64,000 bases of DNA from Liolophura sinensis. Lineage: Eukaryota; Mollusca; Polyplacophora; Chitonida; Chitonidae. The DNA is taken from contig NC_088296.1 of the NCBI RefSeq assembly GCF_032854445.1, positions 15,615,485 through 15,679,484 of the forward strand, written 5' to 3'. Made by a program: the position numbers and the translations under genes. The notes beneath the pieces are model-generated. The model searched no databases and had not been told where the DNA came from. It saw only the letters and a program-made list of their open reading frames with translations. The first letter of the stretch is position 1; every line of letters starts with the position of its first letter. Of this stretch, positions 38,001-46,803 are shown in pieces.

Positions 38001-41000
38001 TAGATTTGGCTATGAAAGGCATCCCCCAAAATGCCATGATTCTCGTTCATTAGTTAACAGAAATGATTTTCAAGCATTATCTAATGTAAGTCAACTTCCA
38101 AGAATGCTGAATCCTCTTTGTATATTTCTGTCAAATAAAATCGTGACTATGTTGTTGTTGTTTCGCTGAAATGAAACCGTTTGAAATGAAAGTAAAGATT
38201 GTTTTCATCAGAAAAATAACGAAAATATGCATAAAACCACAGAAAACTCTCATGCCTGAAAAGTACTAAGAAAACTTCGCTAGGTAATTTGTGTACAACA
38301 TTTGTACGTTTTCTTAGGTAAATAAATTCATCACCATAAACATTTGCATGTTTTCAAAGTTTATCACCATTTCAAAAAAATTTTTAAATTTGCGACAATG
38401 GCAAGCACCAGTGGAAGCTCTGCTACCGTTTCTTTTTTAAATAATTTCAAAAAAACCAATGCTTACTTAAAAAAATCGAATAAACACGTGGTTTATACGA
38501 AACTGTGATTACGTTCACACACCCATTATTTCCGTTTGAAAAGACAAAAACACGTGGCCATGTGCATTGCGAGTCTTCACACTGTTACCATTTCAATCTC
38601 TTCAATAACCAGTATATATTCGCAAGTAAATAATTTTGTCATTTCCGTTATTTTATCGCCAATCCTAATTTTTCCGCGACAATGGAGAGCGGAAGCCCTA
38701 AGCTTCAAACCAGGGCAGTTCACACTGCCTTAAATTACTATTTTATGTCTGAAGTACATTGTGCTCGTAGATTGATTTGTAAGAAAATTACCCAGCATTG
38801 TACATGTGTTTATAGGTTTCACATGGTTTTAAAAAGGCTGCAAATAATAACAGAGTTAAGCCGATTCCCAAACCACCGAGCTATCCCAAGAGGAATCGAC
38901 CATTGACAAATTACATGGACTTGGAAGTGCCAGATGATGACAGTTTTTTATGTAAGTCTGACAAGACAGATTTCTGAAGATTGCATGTTCAGTGGAAAAA
39001 GGCCTGCCAAACTGTGCATCTTGTATAAGGAACAATTCTTCTTCAGAAAATTTTTCCACAACCTGTAATCCTACTTAAAAATGGCCAAGTTAATATAAAA
39101 TTTATGATTAGCTGAAAAAAGAAACACGATGAACATTTATTTGCCTGATTGCCTTTTGTGAGTGTAACTATTTTGCTTTGTCCCTCACGCCTAATTTTAT
39201 CAAGGTCTATATGGTGGTAAGTCTATGTCTAAAATCTCGGTTCAAACGAACAGTTTTTACAAACTTGTTGGCTGTTTGACTGACAGCCCATGTATAGGCA
39301 AACACAGTTTGAAATAGTTGGCAATGCCTGGATAACTAGGTAAATTTATGGGTCACAGATAGAAAATATCATTACCTGCCACTTTTGGCAGTTACCAATA
39401 TCACTCCTGTTTTATTATGTTCATGCAGATTTACATACCCTAATTCGCCAGTCTCTTTGCTTATAAAAGAACATCTTTCAGGGCAATTAATGCATATTTA
39501 TAATTTGATTTTGGAGACAAAACTACATTAGTTGGATTGGCCAATTTCAGGGCATTACCAAAAGTAAAATTTTATCTGTCTACACAGAATAATGCCTTCA
39601 GAAAATGCTTGCATAAACACCTCGTAAACATGTGAAAAAGTTAAAGAAATGCAGTAAAATGTTCCATCACTTTGAGACAGAGGCTTCAACTATCTGTTTA
39701 TAGCAGACATTTTAATAACGAGTATGTAATATCAAATATCATAAAATTCTGTTCAAGGTGATCTTTTTATTTTTCAGACTGTGAAGAGTGCAATAAGGAA
39801 TATGAAGGAGATTGTCCAGAACATGGAGCTCTACACAGTATTGAAGACGCAGAGGTGATTCAGTGTTTCATAGGTTTTCAATTGTCTTAACAGCCAGTGG
39901 GATACTGCTGGCTTTTCCTCTCACAACAGGTGGCACTAGTGTGAAGTAGGATTTCCTCATCATGTATCTTTTGTTGCAAAGTGTGAAACCTGTTGCATGC
40001 TGCAGTTTCATCTATAGATTTAGTTTGCTCCCTGTGGTGACGTGCTGTTGAAGCTGCAGTAGAATGATTACCATCACTGAAATGATGCAATATGTCCAGC
40101 TTCAGAATTCTGCCAGTATCCCTTAAAGGTGGAGAAAACATAAAAATGACAAAGTTCAGATGAAAGTGTGCGAAAAGTTAGTCCTATATGTGGTCTTCAA
40201 TATTTTTTCTGATTTTTCATCAAGGAGAAAAAGACACTTGAAAATAATTTTTGTATGTTGGGTATTTGGAACCACCTTTGGTATTTATAGTCTTTGTTTA
40301 ATAATGTCATAAATGAGGATGTTACACAGGTTTAATGAATTTTTTTGCTCTAGAGTTTGTTCTTTTTATCTAACAAATGTATTAAACCTCAATTTGGATC
40401 ATATTTATATTTTTAATATGTTCATAAATATTATCATAATTTATGTTAAATGCATATGTTTCGATATAAACAACAAATTTACATTCAAATAAATTTATTA
40501 GACAAGCATCACATTCTTACTTAGAACATTATTATTAACAACAATGAATACCAAAAGTTGGTCCCAAATATCCACCATACAGAAATACTTTTAAATACCC
40601 TTTTCTCTGGAAAAAAAAAAATCCAAAGAAATATTAAAGATCATATTTGCAATTAAGTGTCCACGCTTTTTCATCTGATTTTGACATGATTTTTATGTTT
40701 TATTCTCCTTTAAGGGTTAAAGTGTAAAGATTTCATCATCATAAATGCAGCTGCTTAGCTAAATTGTGCAGTGATTTTGTTGATTCAGAGCACTAAAATG
40801 CCTTCTTCAAATGTTGATTCTTTAGCTTAGAAAGTAGAGGACAGTCATGTAATATTATGCTGTGTAATCTTTCTGTTTCAGATATTTTCTCCAAGGAAAG
40901 GTGTTGCCAAAGCTGAAGCTAGTATACCGAGTTGCCTGAAAATAAAAACATCCGGTATCCTGGGAGCTGGTCAGGGAGTGTTCGCGACTCAGCATATTCC

Positions 41001-43641
41001 TACCCGTACAAAATTTGGACCTTACAAAGGGGAGATAATCCGTGATATTGACACAGCTCATTCGACTGGCTATTCTTGGCAGGTGAGTGAAACAGTATCA
41101 TGCAAAATAAATAATAAAGAAGGAAAGAGTTCCAAGGATGAGAAAATTGTTCTCCTTGGGTTAATTATGCTTTGTTTTTATTGGGGCACTGGCAGATTTT
41201 CTTCACACAGGTGGTGGCATAGGACTTGCTTGTCACAGGTCTTTTGTTGTCCGCGAAATGTATTGTGTGCTGCAGTTTCATTTGTGACGTATTTGATCTA
41301 CCCACTGACATTGTGCTGTTGATGCTGCAATGAAAATGTCCATTGTCACTGAAATGATGTAATGCGTTCCACTTTGGACATCTGCCAGTATCCCATTATA
41401 GCCATGACTTACTGCATACCCATTGCATTCTGAAGATTTCTTAAATTGAAGCTTCAAAATGTAAAATAGACAAGGCTGTTAAACGTAATCTTTATAAATT
41501 AGCCTTATTACTTTCTGCAGTTTTTATTTGAGTAAAATGTTTTGCGTATTATGTAATTTGTATTATCAGATCTATAAAGATGGTAAACCGAGTCATTTTG
41601 TGGATGCCAGCAACCCTGAGCTGTCAAACTGGATGCGGTTTGTGAACTGTGCTAGAACCGAGTCTGAGCAGAATCTAACAGCTTTCCAGTACATGGGAGA
41701 AGTTTACTACAGGTCTCATGTGGATATAGAGGAAGGTCAAGAGCTGTTGGTGTGGTATGGAGCTGATTATGGAACAGAACTCGGAATACGGAGATTAGAT
41801 CTGAAGAAATCAGCGAATGGAAGGGCTGGCCCGTCAGCAAGATTAGGCAAACAAGGTGAGAAGACTTAGTTTGGGTGACTTAAGTTGGTCAAAATTTGTA
41901 CACGTCATTACTTTTTGTGTGGAATTTTTCTAGGCATCAAATAACTGTTAACTCTGCCTCTTTGGTAAGGAAATTCCCCTATGTAGCATTGGTGTTGTAG
42001 GTTTAATGCTAAAAACAAAAATATTTCACTTGTATTTCTAGAGAATATTTGGAAGTATTTCATTTGTACTTGTGCCAAATATTTGGAAATATTTGGAGTA
42101 CAGGAATAGTAATCATTTTATCTTCAATGGTTTCAGTCAATAAGTGTGCTGTTTTTAGACTGGTTTTAGATTAGATAAGAAACTTACATTTTTGCAATCT
42201 CAAATTCAGGAGTTGTTTAATTTCAAATTGCTTTTGTGTTGCATTTACAGGGGAGATGATATATGCATGTGGATGGTGTACAGGGATAGAATTTCTGTCA
42301 GAGAGTTATCTGAGAAGTCATATGAAGTACAAACATCAGACTCTGTTACCACTGGACTGGAACAACCAAAATGTGAACTTTTCCATTGTCACAGAGAAGG
42401 ACTACAAAAGCTGTGTTTACAGCAATGATGGAGAAGTGAAGTCTTCAGTGAACTGTGACAGAAAATCAACCATTATGTCCAAAAGTTGTGATAAGAAATC
42501 TTGGCATAGTTACAAAAGAAGTGGAAAAAGTGCTGTAACTAATGGCATATGTGATAAAGAGAAAAAGCCATTCAAATGTACCTGGTGTGATTACAGATGT
42601 AGTGTGCAGAGTTATCTAACTAGACATGTCAGAACTCACACAGCAGAGAAGCCATTCAAATGTACCTGGTGTGATTACAGATGTACTCAGCAGAGTAATC
42701 TAACTCAACATGTCAGAACTCACACAGAAGAGAAACCATTCAAATGTACCTGGTGTGATTACAGATGTAGTGTGCAGAGTAATCTAACTCAACATGTCAG
42801 AACTCACACAGAAGAGAAACCATTCAAATGTACCTGGTGTGATTACAGATGTAGTGTGCAGAGTAATCTAACTCAACATGTCAGAACTCACACAGGAGAG
42901 AAACCATTCAAATGTACCTGGTGTGATTACAGATGTAGTAGGCAGAGTGTTCTAACTCAACATGTCAGAACTCACACAGCAGAGAAGCCATTCAAATGTA
43001 CCTGGTGTGATTACAGATGTAGTGTGCAGAGTCATCTAACTCAACATGTCAGAACTCACACAGGAGAGAAACCATTCAAATGTACCTGGTGTGATTACAG
43101 ATGTACTCAGCAGAGTGCTCTAACCAAACATGTCAGAACTCACACAGGAGAGAAACCATTCAAATGTACCTGGTGTGATTACAGATGTAGTGTGCAGAGT
43201 ACTCTAACTCAACATGTCAGAACTCACACAGCAGAGAAGCCATTCAAATGTACCTGGTGTGATTACAGATGTAGTGTGCAGAGTACTCTAACTCAACATG
43301 TCAGAACTCACACAGGAGAGAAACCATTCAAATGTACCTGGTGTGATTACAGATGTAGTAGGCAGAGTAATCTAACTCAACATGTCAGAACTCACACAGA
43401 AGAGAAACCATTCAAATGTACCTGGTGTGATTACAGATGTAGTGTGCAGAGTAATCTAACTCAACATGTCAGAACTCACACAGCAGAGAAGCCATTCAAA
43501 TGTACCTGGTGTGATTACAGATGTACTCAGCAAACTTCACTTCGTCTACACAATAAAACTCATGCTGACAAAAGAGAAGACAGTACAAATCATGGTAAGC
43601 AGAAAGATGTTAACATGACATCATCTATCAAAGAAGAATAG
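35047..43641 (+). CDS. PRDM9: PRDM9-family (Meisetz-like) gene: KRAB-related, SSXRD, PR/SET, C2H2 array
   Basis: Nine coding exons whose splice phases all agree, giving a protein of about 841 residues. In vertebrates PRDM9 trimethylates histone H3 (K4/K36) in meiotic nuclei and places recombination hotspots where its finger array binds. Approximate order here: KRAB-related box (residues 45-75), SSXRD with DSDSDEEWTP (105-110), zinc knuckle C-x2-C-x7-C-x2-H (192-206), PR/SET (230-360) with GILGAGQGVF, FGPYKGEI, NWMRFVNCAR and LLVWYGADYGTELGI including the catalytic-region tyrosine, a lone finger, an acidic/basic spacer, then 12 tandem fingers. Exons: 35047-35088 (tentative), 35375-35558, 36244-36375, 37216-37292, 38816-38951, 39778-39854, 40882-41082, 41570-41855, 42251-43641. 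Family membership is firm. A meiotic role in this animal is inferred. The first exon is the weakest part. Confidence 0.93.
35375..35558 (+). CDS. PRDM9: PRDM9-like exon 2, KRAB-related domain
   Basis: Acceptor CATCAG, donor G/GTAAAT, phase 0 in and phase 1 out, 61 codons. It contains HFSKAELAKMSQYEKKRYQN followed by LKRNYLMLLSL, closely matching the PRDM9/SSX type of KRAB domain (compare FS.EEW..M..WEK.RY.N.KRNY). In vertebrates this region recruits partner proteins. Confidence 0.93.
35622..35843 (-). mobile_element. SINE family B, minus-strand copy in PRDM9-like intron
   Basis: TGATTGGTATTTTACACC to AACTGAGCCTCGAAGGCCCC spans nearly the full family in reverse, including the tRNA-like head, with a small deletion near the 3' end. 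Confidence 0.88.
36244..36375 (+). CDS. PRDM9: PRDM9-like exon 3, SSXRD motif
   Basis: Acceptor TTATAG, donor G/GTGAGG, phase 1 to phase 1. It begins GLPVTKPEFM and contains DSDSDEEWTP, the hallmark of the SSXRD motif in PRDM9 and SSX proteins, then a basic run RRKKKR that could serve in nuclear import. Confidence 0.93.
36541..36720. repeat. 60-bp tandem repeat (3 copies) in PRDM9-like intron
   Basis: CAGTCACAGGTCAGAGTTAA and the remainder of the unit recur at 36541, 36601 and 36661 with few changes. Confidence 0.93.
37060..37146 (-). mobile_element. SINE family B, 3' fragment in PRDM9-like intron
   Basis: ATTTGATTGGTGTTTTACGC through TGGAAACCGGGCAG, the tail half only. Confidence 0.75.
37216..37292 (+). 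CDS. PRDM9: PRDM9-like exon 4, linker
   Basis: A T-run of more than 25 bases ending TTTAG leads into 77 bases, phase 1 in and phase 0 out, donor AGT/GTAAGT. It encodes a hydrophilic linker (EKPPAIQYESLSASVRNG...) without a recognisable domain. Phase agreement with both neighbours supports it. Confidence 0.82.
37485..38430 (+). repeat. About 1-kb dispersed repeat, copy 1 (PRDM9-like intron 4)
   Basis: Shares long blocks with 44245-45250, for example GATGAAAGGCATCCCC-like and TGATTTTCAAG.. TTATCTAATGTAAGTCAACTT, in the same orientation. No ORF. Whether it is an old element or a segmental copy is open. Confidence 0.75.
38816..38951 (+). CDS. PRDM9: PRDM9-like exon 5, basic linker into zinc knuckle
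   Basis: Acceptor TTATAG, donor T/GTAAGT, phase 0 to phase 1. It encodes a basic, proline-rich stretch and then NYMDLEVPDDDSFLY, matching the vertebrate segment just before the PRDM9 zinc knuckle (acidic DDD.YLY). Confidence 0.9.
39437..39651. mobile_element. MITE-like element (AACCTTTT family) in PRDM9-like intron
   Basis: CCCTAATTCGCCAGTC to GAAAAAGTTAAAGAAAT with interior GGATTGGCCAATTTCAGGGC and TCTACACAGAATAATGCC. Confidence 0.75.
39778..39854 (+). CDS. PRDM9: PRDM9-like exon 6, zinc knuckle
   Basis: Acceptor TTTCAG, phase 1 in and 0 out, donor GAG/GTGATT. CEECNKEYEGDCPEHG gives C-x2-C-x7-C-x2-H, the zinc knuckle that precedes the PR/SET domain in PRDM9. Confidence 0.92.
39894..40120. 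mobile_element. MITE-like element (GGGATACTG termini), copy 1
   Basis: About 225 bp from GTGGGATACTGCTGGC to CTGCCAGTATCCC, ends inverted. A diverged second copy lies at 41178-41398. It abuts the element at 40120-40716. Confidence 0.65.
40120..40716. mobile_element. MITE-like element with long inverted termini in PRDM9-like intron 6
   Basis: The left CCCTTAAAGG...GAGAAAACATAAAAATGAC and right ATTTTTATGTTTTATTCTCC...CCTTTAAGGG are inverted over about 50 bases with mismatches. Its termini relate to the TTAAAGGAGAA family. Interior AT-rich, non-coding. Confidence 0.75.
40882..41082 (+). CDS. PRDM9: PRDM9-like exon 7, N-terminal half of PR/SET
   Basis: Acceptor TTTCAG, donor CAG/GTGAGT, 67 codons, phase 0 to 0. 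It contains SGILGAGQGVFA, FGPYKGEII and TGYSWQ, matching the S-adenosylmethionine-binding half of the PRDM9 methyltransferase domain. Confidence 0.95.
41178..41398. mobile_element. MITE-like element (GGGATACTG termini), copy 2
   Basis: GGGGCACTGGCAGATTTTC through CATCTGCCAGTATCCC, sharing GTGTGCTGCAGTTTCAT-like and TCACTGAAATGATG with copy 1. Lies in the intron between the two SET exons. Confidence 0.65.
41570..41855 (+). CDS. PRDM9: PRDM9-like exon 8, C-terminal half of PR/SET
   Basis: Acceptor TATCAG, donor G/GTGAGA, 95 codons plus one base. NWMRFVNCARTESEQNLTAF and ELLVWYGADYGTELGI are strongly conserved PRDM9 segments. The tyrosine of VWYG corresponds to the catalytic-region tyrosine of vertebrate PRDM9, so an active methyltransferase is plausible. 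Confidence 0.96.
42251..43641 (+). CDS. PRDM9: PRDM9-like exon 9, lone finger plus 12-finger C2H2 array
   Basis: One exon of 1,391 bases carries a lone C2H2-like finger (CGWC...H-x4-H) just after the SET domain, a 70-residue spacer, then 12 fingers in perfect 84-bp register (first cysteine codons at 42577, 42661, and so on to 43501). Each reads CTWCDYRC..QS.LT.HVRTH. Variation is concentrated at helix positions -1 (V, Q, R), +3 (Y, N, V, H, A, T, S) and +6 (Q, R, K, L), the bases-contacting residues; +2 is constant serine or threonine. Linkers are TGEKPF, TAEKPF or TEEKPF. The last finger (CTQQTSLRLHNKTH) is diverged and caps the array. One long terminal exon holding the whole array is typical of PRDM9. 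Confidence 0.96.
42571..43563 (+). repeat. 84-bp zinc-finger minisatellite (12 units, coding)
   Basis: Twelve head-to-tail 84-bp units almost identical even at silent sites, for example two linker haplotypes: GCAGAGAAGCCA and GRAGAGAAACCA. This implies recent gain, loss or gene conversion of units. Confidence 0.95.
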
Positions 43642-44244
43642 CTTATTAAATTAAAGAAAGAAAAACTGCATGTTATACACGTTTTTATTCAGCTTTATTT
43701 TAGAAATATATATTTCTTTTAAACCTTTACTGTGTAGAGAAGAAAATAGTTGTAAATAAATATCGCAGGAAATTGTAAATATGTATATGAATATTTTTTC
43801 TGCAGTCAGAATTTGAAGAGAGAATAATGTAAATAGTAATATTATAATCATATTTATTATATCCTATTTATGATTTAAGATGAAATTATGTTTGTCCAAA
43901 TGAATTTGTCTCCCTGATTATTTGCAGTTTATAAACATGTAAAATTTTTCTATTTTGTTTTCATGAAGTATGACGAATTATTTTCTGAAAATAAATCCTA
44001 TCTGAAAGTAAACAACAGACTCAATATCTTATGACATTTTTTGTACTAGGCATGTTCAATTTACACACAAGTCTTTATACAGAGATTCACGCCAGTGTAA
44101 AGAAACTATTTCAGATTATTTAAGGTGTGCATCAAACAAGCCTTTGTATGGGTATAGTTTCATATCGATGAGTACGACATTAAACTTAAACCATTTATCT
44201 TTATGGATTCAAGATAGATGATAAGAATTAAAAACTCGAAGGAT
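43642..44244. other. PRDM9-like 3' UTR and flank
   Basis: AT-rich, candidate polyadenylation signals AATAAA at about 43756 and 43990. The rest has no recognisable feature. Confidence 0.45.
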
Positions 44245-45250
44245 CAGTATTTTTTTAGCGTCACTTTAGCCAATCATTAGATTTTGTAGCAAATACTATT
44301 TTTCTTTATCTTTTGTGATCATCAACTGGTTGAATGCAAGCAATATCCATGACTGTAGGATCTGTAATTCATTCTTATCTGCCTTGGTGTAACTGCTAGA
44401 ATCAGTTTGGTCTCTTCCATCTATGTCTGAATTTTATCAATCGTTACATTTAGAACAGTTGCCTTTAAAATAATGGACCAATGCTTGGCGACATGTTTTT
44501 TTTTTTTTTTTTTTGAAAACTGAAAACAATCCTTCTTTCAACCTTTCTGTGTAGAATCCTAGTAAAATGTCATTTCTTTCATTAAAATTTGTTACGTAAT
44601 TTTTGAATTCAGTTAATTTAAATACAACACTATGACCAATACATTTGAGTAAAACAGTATGACAGGAGAAAACCAGACGGCGTACACATTTATGTAACGG
44701 CACATATTCTGAAACATTTAATATACTTTAGATCCAAAAAATAGTTCATCGAAGTGGAAAAGTTTAAAGTTTTCAAGGGCGGTAACTTCATTTACAGGTG
44801 CAATTCTACCTTGATTTATCTCCCTGTTTTTTTTTTGTTTTTTTTTTTACAATTGGTGATGAAAGGCATCCCCAAAAATGGTATGATTCTTATTCATTAT
44901 TTAACAAAAATGATTTTCAAGTGTTATCTAATGTAAGTCAACTTGCAACAATGCTGAATCCCCTTTGTAGATTTCAGTTAAGTAAATCGCCATACAACTG
45001 TGTTGTTGTTGTTTCGCCGAGATGAGGCCGTTTGAAATAAAAGTGGATTATTTTCATCAGAAAAATTGCGAAAATCCGCTAAAAACTCCAGAAAACTCTC
45101 GTGCTTATAAAGTACGAGGAAAATTTCACCAAGTAGACTTTGTATAACGTTTGTATTTTTTCTTAATAAATTTGTCACCAAAAACATGCGCATTTTATCA
45201 CCATTTCAAAAAATTGTTCTAAATTTGCAACAATGGCGTCAGCGGAAGCC
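44245..45250 (+). repeat. About 1-kb dispersed repeat, copy 2 (downstream of PRDM9-like gene)
   Basis: Direct-orientation partner of 37485-38430, lying 0.6 kb after the PRDM9-like stop. It carries the same TGTTGTTGTTGTTTCGC block. Confidence 0.75.
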
Positions 45251-46801
45251 CTGTAAAAATTAAACTGCTCACAGTCGGTTATGCTCGGAAAAGTATATAC
45301 GTGTACATGTAGTTTGTGTGTGTGATCGTGACAAGTTGACGGACGCCAAGTTTTTGTCAGCATCACTGATGGTCCAGTTGTCATGGCATGCAGTGGTCGC
45401 CGTTACTGAAAAATACAATTTCTTGATCCATTGGGGTAACCTTTCGTTGGATCATGGAGGTGTACATGTATTCATGGTTGGATATACATGTAGTCCAACA
45501 AACAGACTTGACTGAATTGTCCGATGATTTATGTCACCCGTGTCGTTATCTAAATTACGTGGAAGCACAGGCCCCGGGATCACGAAGTAATATTATACTT
45601 TTAATAAAAATTTTAATTATTAAATTTGGTATATTTCTTTGAGTTACATAACCTGGAGTTTAGTGCGCAATAACATAACCAGGCTTTACGTTGTCAAGAA
45701 ATGTTTTGACCATGTTGCATTAAAATAACAATATTAAAGTGATCTGAGATTTTGACATCAGGTGGAAATGGCTTTGTGATCGCGGGTCCCGATCATATCA
45801 GCCGGAATCTGCCGCGAGATTGTTCATGTACATGTAATTATCGATAAGCAACAGCTACAACTTGACGGACACCGCCGGCTGGGGAGATAATCCAATCCAT
45901 TTCCACTATCGCCTTCGACATACCAAAACCACAACATTGTCACCGGCGTCAAGTAGAAATAGAAAATAGACTGTCTCGTGCAAAGCGCCTAATGTAACAC
46001 CATCAATCAATGAAAACTTTCTTAGCCCGAAAATCCGGTGTAAGGATTATATTATTTGTATATTTACTGATATGCGGAGACCGCTGTAATCCTTAGCACG
46101 CGTGCACCAAACATGACATTGTATTCGTATTCAGCTACCCCATCGGCAAAGCTCGTTGCATACGCAGTATTAATATCCAAATCCACTTACTAAATGGCCC
46201 CAAGCTAAGACATTTATGCACCTTTTGCAACCATTGGCCTTTATCCGATATTTCTTCAGAAAATTTCAATCGAACTTAAAAATAAGGTCTGTCTTGAGCT
46301 ACTCACCGCATGACGTCTACCAGATAGACCTAAAATCACGTAGACGTCTATTGAGAATCTGACAACATGTAAAAATACATCTCAACGTTATTTAAGTATT
46401 CCAATCTATAAAACAGCTCAGCACGTAAAGGTAGACATCGATGTTGTTTTGAAAGCTGTTGAGGGCCAGATGCTTTTAAAATGACAAGAAATTGGCGCTG
46501 TGACTGCGAGGCTTTTGTTTCACCACCTAAATGTCAACCAATTATGTGCATGCGCAGCGATCGAACACAATAGCTACAGGTGTTATAGCTAAAAGACGGT
46601 GTGACATTTGTGATTGGGGCACAAAAGCGACACATGGAATTTAATTACCACTCGTGTACGCCAAGGAATTGGATAAAAAAAATGTCCAGAAAAGCAAGAA
46701 GCCGTCGGCGAATGTAATTCACTTGACTTTTGCCGGTGACACGTAAGTGAATTTTCGTTCAGCCGAATAAGTAAGTGGAAGGCTCCGTTTCCATATACAT
46801 A
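45251..46801. other. Unique intergenic sequence
   Basis: No gene, no repeat recognised; relatively balanced base composition from 45770 to 46600. Confidence 0.45.
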
Positions 46802-46803
46802 TA

